Assembly: GCA_905331475.1 (NCBI GenBank) | Contig: CAJNYU010000718.1 | Span: 1-64,000, forward strand | Length of the DNA stretch: 64,000 bases | Direction of reading: 5' to 3' | From: Rotaria socialis | Lineage: Eukaryota; Rotifera; Eurotatoria; Philodinida; Philodinidae | Part shown: in pieces, positions 35,106 through 46,600 of the stretch | How the letters are laid out: each line of letters starts with the position of its first letter | Position numbering within the stretch: the first letter of the stretch is position 1 | Program-made: the position numbers and the translations under genes | The notes under the pieces: generated by a model | Databases searched by the model: none | What the model saw: only the letters and a program-made list of their open reading frames with translations | Told to the model about the DNA's origin: nothing

Positions 35106-38076
35106 CTAGTTCTGAGCAGTACGAACTGACCATTGATAATGTAATCGTTGTCGTTGCCGTGCTCGTAATCGAACATGACAACATAATGTTTCAATAATAG
35201 CTTGGCGAAAATTTCGAGAACTGTACACGTAGAGAAAAGGATTCAACAATGAATTGGCATAACCAAACCAAAATGTGATACTTTCAAGTTCATTGGACAG
35301 TTTATTTGGATAAAATATCGATGTTGGATAAAATATTGTAAAAGGAAGCCAACAAATAAGAAAGACGGCAAGCAAAATGCCTAGAAATAAATTAAGCCAA
35401 TGAGAAGTTTTTAATTAATTTTTTTTTCTAAGTAGAAATACTCAAGCATCTATTTCAGAATGATTAAGGGTTCTCTTTAGTTCGCTATTTGTTTGACGTT
35501 TATCTTCACGAGAACTTTGACACTTCGTATATTGTCAAAATTAGGAGAAAAATAATTAAAAAATGTCCCTAGACACAGTGCACGCTCCGAAAGGCCTGTT
35601 CGTCTTTTTTTTTCTAACAACAAGTTAAAATGTTAAATAGTTTATTTCTTTTTTTTTATACATACCGAGCATTCGACTGGCTTTTTGATTTCGTCTTAAA
35701 CATGCTTTACGTCTTTCATGCATGAATTGAGCTACGGCATGTTGGCTATAACGACTTGAATTACACGGATTCGATAAACGTATCGGTTGATTACGATGAT
35801 TTACTCGACGATTTTCGTCATCTTTATTATTATTACTATTATTATTATCAACGGATGAAATAGGTTTTGATAAAGGCACTGTTTTAACATTACCGTTACC
35901 ATTACATTCAACTAGTGTAGGTGATTGTGATTGGCTACGGTCAGATGTTACTGAATTTTGATGATCATTTGCGATATCTCGAGGTTGATCTTCAATAGTC
36001 ACTTTTGTTTTAATTGTATTGGCAGGCAGAGAATTTCGATAATAATGACATGAATCATATCGGATAGCTGGCAATGATAATCTGTGTGTTTTAATACCAG
36101 TACAAACTAATTGTTGTTGTTCATTATCTTGCTTGGCGATGGAATCATCTTTAAATCTTTTGTCTTCAAGTGTATCGTTGAAAGAACGCTTTTTCCTTTT
36201 GAATATTGCTCTTGGTGGTTGACATAAACGATGTTGAGGACTTAGTGATGATTTTGGTAGTAAAAGATTCTGTACTTCTCCTTGTCCGACTACTGTTGAT
36301 CGTCGTTTTGAATTGATAGAGTGACCATATTCATTTGAATTTTTTCGGTTCATTATAAACTGTTTTTCATTAGCGGATATTTTAATTGAATTTGTCAATC
36401 TATTGCGTTGAATATATTTATAGAAAAGAGACCGGATTGATGAAAGTGAAGATGTGGTCGTTGCTCTTGTAAGACTAATTAGGTCGTTACGAGTGTAACC
36501 ATCAATTTGTTCTATTTTCGTTCTGCTGGACGAGTCAAAACCACCGTTAGATGAATTTGATTTTATGGAACCAAAAGTATCTTTAATCTATATGAAAAAA
36601 ACAAAAATTTCCATATCAAGTAATTATCATAAAATATTGGCAAGTTTTTCTTTTCTTATTGCTTTACGAATAAATTGATAAGACTCAGGAATCGCTCATC
36701 GATTTATGATACAGCAATAAACTAATTATATGACGCATTAACGATGGTGCTTAACCCCATACGAGTTTTGTTCGTTACGTACTTTTTTATATGATGAGAT
36801 TTTTTAACAGCATATTTCTGAGAAATTTCACCATTAAATTAGTAAATAGAATATATTATTATCCTGAAAGTGTAAATTGTAATGAACGTTGACTCACAAG
36901 AATTTTTAAAAGTCACTCAAAAGAATTATTCATAAACTACTTTAAACATAGTTTGTTGTAAGTTACGGTGAATGCTTCTAAAAACATATAAAACTTCTTA
37001 AAAACAGGGGAGTCCTACACATTATAAAAAATTGCTCGAAAATCTTTTATAATTTCCTTGAAATTCTTTATGAATCGCTAGTGACACAAATTTCCTGGAA
37101 ATAATTTTACTAGCGGAGTAATTATAAATAATATTTCTATTGTTAGAAATCTAACTATTGCGAGGGAGAAAAGAGATTGCATTCTTGTATTATTACTCAA
37201 CGCACGCTATTGGATTAGAAACCTTTTTTTCATATTCATAACTCCCAGCCATTTAACACAATAAATAAAGCCAAATGAACTTACTAATACTTCAATATTT
37301 TTAATATTGACTATTATTCTTGAATAGCAAACAAGCATAAATAGAAGTGGGATATAATAAAAAAATGTGCATAATCCAACAATAATAACTGGATGTGCTG
37401 GATGAACACATGACGGATCTATTGTACTATAATGGTGAGAAATAAATATTGATCCTGGCCATATAGCAAACGGGATAGCCCACGAGCTAATTATAAATAT
37501 TAATACGGATGAATAGGAACGATTACGCAAATGAAAATAAGGCGCTAAAAATATCAAAGCAATTAAATTTAACCCAAACAGAAATTTAAGAAAAACAGGA
37601 ATACCTGTTAATGCCCAATATCGATCTAGAGCCATAGACGCAAGTGTAAGGAATGATGCTGTTGAACAAGTAAAATCAATGGACATCCACACATAACAAA
37701 GACGATAATGAAATGGCCAACGTAAATATAATGAATGTATTGTCATCAATGGCATTACAAATAAGCCAACGAAAAAATCTGCTAGACATAAACTAACAAT
37801 AAAATAATCAGAATATGATGGAGCTCGAAGACGAAATTTGATTGAAATCAAAACTAAACCATTGCCTATAAGTAGAAATTAAAATTTAATTTTTCTTCAC
37901 GTTGTAATAATTTTAGAATTTGATTAATTATAAAAAGATTTCATTGACAAACCTAATATAGTCAAAATTGTAATTAGACTGCATACAATAAGAATGGTAA
38001 TCGTTCTAAAAGACCATGTGAAGTCATCAAATGAAGCGCTATCATTAGTAGTCAAATTTGTGTTATTCTGCATCAT
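35106..38076 (-). CDS. aminergic-type GPCR, copy A, 5 exons
   Basis: Exons 37953-38076, 37605-37865, 37291-37544, 35666-36587, 35106-35380; 1836 nt, 611 aa. A class A receptor of the biogenic amine group (histamine H1/muscarinic-like): N-glycosylation sites in the start (NNTNLT), TM1 GNGLVL, TM2 SLCLADFF, TM3 aspartate in WMSIDFTCSTAS followed by DRYWAL, TM4 SSWAIPFAIWPG, TM5 YYIPLLFMLVCYSRI, TM6 FLICWLPFTIFYP and TM7 FGYANSLLNPFLYVYSSRNF. The TM3 Asp is the amine-binding residue. The third intracellular loop is about 310 residues, Ser/Asn-rich, ending in a basic segment (RRKACLRRNQKASRML) that likely contacts the G protein. A 60-bp intron at 37545-37604 has no stop and keeps frame; reading through it would put 20 hydrophobic residues in loop 2. 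The ligand cannot be assigned. Copy B at 50962-55248 is a paralogue. Confidence 0.9.
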
Positions 38077-38995
38077 TTATAAATTTGATTGTGTGGCTTT
38101 GATAATTTATCATTATGACTTTATGCGAGACGATGGCTTCCACAACGTTGGCACGACGTTAAACGTCAGTTTTTAAACTAAGCGAGTTCAACTACTAGTT
38201 GGGCTAAAGAAAGAATGATCACTACGAGGGGCGGATGCTGACTATTAGTTCACCTAGAAAAATAAAATCTTTTGAGCTGAAAAAATAGTGTGATAAAAAT
38301 AAAATAGACGATAAATGAAAACCAGGCATAAAGGAAACATTGAGATTAACAGAAACGGCGCATTAACACTTAAAAGAGGCGAGTTCTCTCTGATAGAAAA
38401 TTTTTTTCTACACGTCCAAACAGTTGTTAAGTGCTTCCTTTTAGAAAAAGAAGCGCGATGAAAGCACATGAGAATGAATAGAAGCTTCAGTAATTGAAAT
38501 ATTCAATATAATATTAAAACCTTGTTTCACATTTCATCAGGAAAAAAAGAAAGGTAAAAAGAAAAACTTGTATTACGAAACATCATTCTCTCTAAAATGT
38601 AATATTACCAACGCGGCTCCTTAGTAGAAAACTATATCGGCTCGGCTACGCATCGGTCACCCTTCAATGGAGAACGTTCGAATTTTTTTCTTAATTGAGG
38701 AAAGATTCAAAATACATCAATTAATTCATTTTGTTTTTTGAGCTGATTACGAATCTTTACTCAAGAATGATTTACAGTTGTATTTACATGATGAGAATTC
38801 AAATTTTAAAGGAATTTCTGCTCTAAATTTGATTTTCTGATCTATCGATTTTAGAGGCATCAGGCTGAGGACACCTCAAATTACTTATTTATGCGCAAAC
38901 CGTGGTCTTTTTAGTAACACTGTCACTGAAAAAATATTCACGAAACCATCCCCAGAAAAGCCCACAAATGACGAGATTCCGCAACAAAATGAAAT

Positions 38996-39359
38996 TCCGT
39001 AACGGCTAGTGTTCGTTTTTTTTCGCTCTCTAAAAACTTATCCCAGCAGAAGCCTACCACAGTTTCCATAGTTCCAACTGTGGACTTTAATTTGGTAATT
39101 GCACAATCATTCCGTAACTAATCCGAGACAGAATAATTCACAACTTTCGCAAGCATCAGAAAAAAGATTCCATTTTTTGAAAGTCCGTAACGGTCAGCAT
39201 TTTCTGAGTAACTCTGCTGTTGTTAAAATTAAATTGATAACATTTCTACTGGTAGCACATCTAAGCAACATCTATCTGGGGTGAAAAGTTCAGGCAGATT
39301 GCTTTTAATACGGAGAAGTTACAGAGGTCTCAATGTGAAAAAAAGAAATTCCGTAACGC
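38996..39359. repeat. four spaced TCCGTAAC motifs
   Basis: TCCGTAAC occurs at 38996, 39111, 39184 and 39350, three of them followed by G, all on the plus strand, and an extra degenerate copy (TTCCGCAAC) near 38977. I see no counterpart upstream of GPCR copy B, so the block was gained or lost after duplication. Confidence 0.6.
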
Positions 39360-40439
39360 GTGGCCGCGTCGATTATCATATTTATTCTGCCTTCTAACTA
39401 TCTCAAACGCATAGAAAAAGTTCATCTGTAAATCTCAAATAAAAATGTTTCTTTTCTCGCTGACAAGGACTCAGAATTGAAATCGATCAGGTTATATTCG
39501 TTTTCTTTTAGAACGATAAAAATTAACAGTACGCGTTTCTTTTTTTCCTAACATAAAGAATGGCATGTCCGATGGATAAATTAATGCATTACTTACGCTA
39601 CCAGCTTTCGAGTGTCATCATAATAGGTTTTATCTTTAAAGAATTATTTCATCGTGAATGTTTAATATTATCTTCTGAACGAAGGGAAAAAACGTTGCGG
39701 AATGATTTTGCGACAGAAGTAAATAGTAAAGTAGGTCAAGACTTAAAAAAACAACCAGAAAATCGAATTAGTACAAACATGCGCTCAAGTGTAATAATAC
39801 ACGTCTAATAAGAGTCTCGTATAAAATAATAATACTTTAGATGAATATAGTTAGTGAAGTTTTGTAGACGCTTTGAGGATTTCATGAGTGTCATATAAAC
39901 AGAAAACTGAAAAACTACTTGTTTATGCTTGCCTGAACAGAGAAGCGGAGGTATGACGTTTTTTTCTACAAATGATAATATAGCATCTACATCAATGATT
40001 GCATTCGTTGATCATATTATTACACATTCACAATAGTGCAACACAAATGAGCTTTGAAGCATAATCATTATTACACGAAATTACCAAGACTATAATTTCG
40101 AGGGAAAAACGAACAAGACGTTACCGTCACAAAAGAAAATCTACGTTTAATAGTATTCTCGAAACTAAATTGTTCGATATATCACCGTATGAAAGTAAAT
40201 TTTTTGTATTATGATCTACGCTGACTTTTCCATGCGCATTTTCAGCGTTGGATTTTTCATGAATGAACAGAAGAATAATGTGTAAATAAAAGTAGTTTAG
40301 TTAATGGCAAATGTCATTAGTCTATATGTATACGCGGCGGATGAATATGTGTACTTCTTTCGTTTCCTAGCAAATAATAGTAATTGAAAAAAAAGAGAAA
40401 ATACGATAACGAAAAAAAGAATAATGTATCGAGTACATT

Positions 40440-40447
40440 TGACGTCA
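40440..40447. promoter_or_regulatory. CRE-like palindrome TGACGTCA (copy A)
   Basis: Full CREB/ATF palindrome about 2.4 kb upstream of the GPCR copy A start, embedded in a block conserved with copy B (CATTCT.TTATCTGAAC.GATTGCTAC follows in both). Confidence 0.45.
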
Positions 40448-42095
40448 ATGCGCTCATTCTATTATCTGAACCGATTGCTACTTGACCATCTTATTTTTCC
40501 CTCCATCGATTTATTTATTTCCTGTTTATTTTAGCCAATGTTAAGAGTACAAAAAAAGATTGCTCGTAATCAAGGCAAAGTTTTATTACTCATTATTACG
40601 ATAGTTTGATTTATTGGATCTGAAGAAGAAGAAAAAACTGTTATATTGGTTTCTATAAATATAGTAAACAATAAAAAAATTGCCCTACGATTTCTACGGC
40701 AGATGGACAATTCTACTCAATAAACAATAATCATTATAGATTTGTACTTACTGTGATACTAATAATAAAAGCACTAGAACAAATAGAAAAGCTGTAAATA
40801 CATTTCGATTCGATGTCGTCATACGATTAAATCTAATTATTAGACACACATTTATTTTCTAGGCTTTATTCGAAGAGACACAACGTTCTTTTGAATAGCG
40901 CGTATCTACGTGACTCGTATACTTGATATTATTAAGATCGTACTTGTCTTTACATAATGATTTTATCCACTGAAAACTCTCTGAATACTTTGTTCATAGG
41001 AACCTAGAACGGTTCGACATTGACGCGCTACCGTTGGGTAGTAAATTAGAAAATAGGAATATGTAGATTACATACATTTACAAGGACACCTACCAATACA
41101 TGACAATTATCTGATTCACTCTTATAGAAATGAGTAAATTTTAATTTAATTACTCGCGTGTCAGTTTTCAGTGAGATAACTTATCGTAAAACTCGTCGAC
41201 TTTGCTGTTGCACTTGACTGCCCGTGTTTAGTGCTAAAGCGGAATACTCTTACTCTTCTTTCAATGAGAGCACATGAAGTGGGAGTAGATTGTTAGTTGA
41301 GCGCTGGATAGTCTACTCCATTGCAACTACTCATCATAGACGTGACTTCTTTTGAAGAAGAAAGACAAAAATGTTATTTGTGCGCAGCTAATTTCGTCCA
41401 GTGAGACGAGGCAAAAGAAAAAAAAACAATTAAAATGCTTCTATCTAGTATTGTTATAGAGATTTATTTTTTCGTTATGAATACATTCTTAATATTTCCA
41501 CTTCTATTGTTATCATTCAGTTACAATTTCAAAAACAAATCCTGAAAACAATTTATGTCATTAGTTAAGAAATGATCAATATGATTTCCTACGGGATTCA
41601 TTATTGACAATAGAATATTTAATGCAATGCTTCGCATCGCATTTATTCAATCTGTCGCGAGTTTTTTTTTTCTTTTACTATCTCGATGTGCGCATCGCGA
41701 ATCGGCATTTTGAGTTTGAATGATCTCGCGAACAGAAAGTCATAGAAACCTCATTGAAACGGGAGATGAGAGTATCGAGATCGAACTTCTGACATATTTT
41801 TTCTATTCTTCAATCTGATATTCCGTTCGCTCACAAATCTGGTTCCAAAATGACGAAAATGAAAGAAATTTGCTGCGAGATAATTAAAGTGACGTCATCA
41901 ACATATGTTAGCCACTATAGTCTATTGATTTACAGCTGATCTAAGCTAATGAATCATGGAGATAATTAATCGATCCATCGAAATCAATCTGTAAGAATAG
42001 AGATTTCTAAGTGACGAATTGCATTGTGGCTATATAAAAAATATTTAATGGCTATGAATTGAAGATTTTTCGTAGGAGATTCAAATTCTTGCTTC

Positions 42096-42113
42096 GCATC
42101 GCATCGCATCGCA
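42096..42113. repeat. (CATCG)n microsatellite
   Basis: Three to four pentamer units GCATC; a related GCATCGCAT also occurs near 41635. Confidence 0.75.
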
Positions 42114-43629
42114 TTTCGTATACGAGTGCATCTCGGATACCATCTAGTTCATGTATGGACACATGAGCGCCAGCACACATTTCTATTTTCAATCGGTACA
42201 TTAATGAAGCATTTGTCTGTATCGCTTTGACCTGTTACAATATTACTTTCAATTATATTTTTAATAAACTTTTCGCCGCTGGCACGACTATTTATCTGAC
42301 AGTGTAGGTTACAATCTAAATGGCAGGTGAATATTTTATATAATTGCTATATAAATCATCCAATTAGCTTGAAAAATGCCAGGATCGAGAGCAAAAGCAA
42401 ACAAACGATTTACTTTCTTATCATTCATATTGAGCGATGTTGAAATTTTTTCACATACTTTACTATTTGAATAGTAAAGATGAAAATTTCATTGATAAAT
42501 AGTATTATTCTTTCCATAAATAACCGACAAGATCATTCTAGTTCATAAACGCTACATACGAGACGCTGGCAATTGATAATAAATCCATATTGACGTAGTT
42601 CATATAAAAGGAAAGTCCGTGTAAAACGTGACTTTTTAGGATTTTCTATTTTTGGTCAATGTACTTTCTTATTAAAATTACATTAATTAACAATTAGACG
42701 TGATTCGGATAGGATTATTAGACGAAAGAGCGTCATTTCTCACATAACAATATGAAATAAATCTTGTTTAGGCTTCTAGAAAAATACGTTTTGGTGGCCT
42801 ATAAATATCAGTATGAGATGAAAAACCAAACTCTCGAGGTCGTTTCTTATTAAATTAACAAAGTAAATCATTGATAATGCAAGACCAGGGAAAAAATTGA
42901 TAGGTTTATATCGATTTTTCATAAAGCGGTTTGTCGGTGGAGTATGTTGGCATTCTTACATAATTTATCAGACACTCATTATAACTGTCTACTTCGTTTC
43001 AATTATCTGCTCTTTTAAATCTTATTAAAAAACAATCCGTTACTCTTTATAGAAAATGCATTTAAAACAGTTGGCATTCAAGAGTATCAATGAAAACGTC
43101 TTATTTGTAAATTAACGTTTATGCTATTTTCATCGAGTAAGTTCGCAATTGTCTGATGACGTTTTAACAACCGTTACATCGCCGATAATTTTCACTGAAA
43201 CAAATAAGATTATTACGAAAGTTTGAAAATACTATCTATCATTATTAATAAATAATATTAGAGGTGCTTTTTCTGATCGCCATTTTTTGTTTTGGCTTGT
43301 TTCGCGTCGATGAAATATTTTACAGGAAGGGGCTTCGTTTTCATTAGGACTGTTTTTTAAGAAAGAAGCAACTAAGCCTGTCTCACAGGAACCCACAAAC
43401 GCTTTGAATAAACTATGCTTTTCATTTACTAATAAATTTTCTACCATTCAACAATCATAATTTAATCTTACGCAAGACATAACAGCTGCTGATTACATTC
43501 GAGCCTATTAGTATTATGTTATGTTCATCGGCATGTACCTCGTTTTATATTCTCAATAGTATGATTATGCAAATTTTGCCAGCACGTTTCTCTAGCAAGT
43601 GCAATGTAGGATGATGCTAACAAATACTT

Positions 43630-43654
43630 TATATATATATATATATATATATAT
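43630..43654. repeat. (AT)n microsatellite
   Basis: About twelve AT units in the gene-poor region. Confidence 0.85.
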
Positions 43655-46600
43655 TTATTCAGAAGAAAAATGTTGCCTGTTATGTCTTACAAAGATCAAA
43701 GCCTACATAATCCAATAGAATCGTGCCAATGCTCTTGGCATAGGGCTTTTGTTGAGCGACGGATTCAGAGGGTGGGAAAATTAGACTGAATTCAGTCCGC
43801 GTCAAAATACAATCCGTTTTTCTGAATTATAGTTACAAGAAAGCTTTTTTGCAATTAACACAATGTATCTTCTCAAGAAACCATAATCCAACTTATAATA
43901 CATCCCTCACATCGTTCGAATATGGTACTAGAGTAGTCATCGCATTTCTTTGCTTACTAATGATAGATATAATCTTGAACTAAATCTAAATGAAATAAAA
44001 ATATCAAGTACTAACCTGAGAACTGAGATGCTTTTTAATTAGAAACCTGTCAGCTGTCGGTAAATTACGCTTTCAAAGTAGGACACGTTGCAGGGTGCAA
44101 ATATAGTCGTCTGTCAACCGTTAACTAATACACTATCCATGTGGAAATTTCAGCTTAAATGTGCTTGACTTTTAGCACTGAAAAAAATTATAGACTTCTA
44201 TCGCTGCCACCATTATTTACCTTACACGAGTTGCTTAAAGTCTGATGTTATTACTTATTAATAACTGTCGCTTCTTCACTTACTCCGATAGAGACCTATG
44301 TAATTTGATATTTGCATTGTTCGGTTACTAGATGTTACATTCGAACGCTGGTTGTCCTTCTACTTTTCAGAATTCGAAGTCGGATATACAAACCGCTTGA
44401 TTATATTTGTGTATGAACTGGAAGCGCTAAGCCGCATTGTAACTAAGTATTTTTCGTGAATTTACCAATGCTGATTTTCTATGGTTATTGTTATGTACGA
44501 AATCATTCTCAAATGAAACTTTATGAAAATAAAATTTTATTAATAAAGTTAAGCAAATATTTTTTGGGTTGAAAAATTAAGTGTCGAGTCTTTTTTCTTT
44601 GTAACTTGTGTATTTAATTTCTCGGTCAATTTTTTTAAAAAGTATAGATTTTACTTTAAAAAAAACTCGAACATAAAAATTTTTGAAACCAATAGCACCT
44701 GCAGCATTCATTTAGAGATCTATTCCAGAGTCACTAAATGAATTTCTATGGGAAATTTTTCTTCAAAGTCATGAAATTTAGATATCCACAGGTGAATTCT
44801 AAAGCAAGTACGTCGAAATGCTTAAACTAGGGAAATTCTAAAGCAGTTTTAAGTAATTTACAGTATCAGAGCTTCACAGTACTTGAATATGATAGAATTT
44901 CCAGCGCTTTTATGCGATTTAGAGCACAAGCCATGATAAGTGCTTGAAAAATCTATTTCTAAGAAAAATGAAGCGTTCATGAAAGCGCCTTGAAACAGGT
45001 TAACTTGTACGAGTCTAAGCGAATTTACGTTGCTTATATCACAGTAAGCTAGTATAAGTTGCTTAAAAATAGCTTACAATGCAAAAGAATTTCACATGGG
45101 TGGATAGAAATCGATCGCTCTCCATAGCTATTTAATAAGAAATCGACGGCAGGTACTGCCCATCGGTTTTCTATACATGTTCACATCTTATTATCAAGAT
45201 CAGCTGACTTTCCCTGCTTTTAATGTATTATTCGTGCCATATTCAAAAGAATACTGAACAAAAAGACACACCCTTTGAATCCTAATATTACTGATGATGA
45301 GTACGGATGTAGCTTTAATTTCACTGTAAATTTAATCTATAAAGTGCTATTTTGAAATGTAACGTTTAAATTAGCCCTCAAAAGCCGGAAGGCCTTATCG
45401 TCAGAAATTGAATAAGCTAACCATTACAATAGAAATTCTAACGCCCCAATAGGAATTATTCATAATATTAATGTCAAAAATGTTTTTTATTAAGCAGATA
45501 TAGAATCGGTCTTAACGGACTACAGTTTTCACTATTCTCAGTCCATGTAAAAAAGAGTGTTTTCTTCGAAATAATGTTATTTATATGTTTGTTATTACTC
45601 AAGAAAACCAATTGAAGAAAAATTTCAATTTTTTTCAAAATTTATCCACTCTCTACTTCAAAATAAGGTCTGATGGTGGGGTCCTCCGAGTATTTTGTCG
45701 ACGTTATTAGTGAAGAAAAAACAGTGATCTTATGATCACACTGGTAGTTTTGATTTACAAATATAGCAGCTACAGACTGCGTTACGAGAGCAAAATCAAG
45801 ACTATCATGAAGGGTTCAGGGCTGTGGCAAGCTGGATCCCTCCACTGAAAACGGGAAAAAATATGGGAATTATTGAAATTTTTCGACGACGGTTGAAGAA
45901 CTAAGTTTTCCTTGATGTTCCCGGGTAACAATGTTTAGTATGATAAGAAATCGACGACAACTAGCTGATATGATAATTAAAGGTTGTTAAAATGTTTAGT
46001 CCGGCATGACCGAATGTCCCTTCTAAGCGACATGGTCTTTATGACATCGCAGCTCATCAACAGATCAATCGAAACATCGTTGGAGGATTTCATACGATAG
46101 AGTAACGATGTGTCGCGAAGATGCAACTTGAAAAATAGATTTTGCTTCCAGTATTCATCAGTAAGAAAACGTTTCATAATAAAAAATTGATATTTAAAAA
46201 GTTATCAGCCTTAAAAAGCGCATTGTTTCCTCCAACAATTACAGAGATTTGTCTTACTCTTTTTTCTTGATCTACCAGATCATTTGAGTCGAGGAAAATA
46301 AAAAATATTGTGCATGTACTAACATTATGCGTTGTATTCAAGTTTTCAAAATGTCCCTTGAAAGGAACGTTCGGCTTTTACGAGTTAAGGTACATTTAAA
46401 AAAATCTAATCTATTCCAAGTAGTTTCAGAGTTAAGTGTCACGCTTGACGGAGAGAAATCTTCTAGCTGGATAATGTCTGTTTCATATTGCTTTAAAATC
46501 AGAAAAAATCGAATGATGAACTGATAAAATATTTTGGATTTTATCATTAATACGTAGCAAAATCTGCAGGGTAAGATCATAGACAATTTGTCAACACCGC

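Larger units (their letters stand above)
38077..41620. other. GPCR copy A upstream region, part of segmental duplication
   Basis: Non-coding sequence alignable in patches with 55249-59120 upstream of copy B, for example around 39930 versus 56660, 40430-40490 versus 57240-57305, 40545-40600 versus 57345-57410, and 41430-41610 versus 58960-59120. It includes a conserved TGACGTCA at 40440 and a cluster of TCCGTAACG motifs (38996-39359). The plus-strand frame 39560-39808 is not preserved in copy B and is therefore not believed. Likely promoter and untranslated leader. Confidence 0.6.

Noticed and set aside
39560-39808. 82-aa plus-strand frame upstream of GPCR copy A
   Set aside because: The aligned region upstream of copy B does not keep the frame.
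45977-46586. Overlapping frames on both strands as possible genes
   Set aside because: Frames on opposite strands shadow each other and show no family resemblance.
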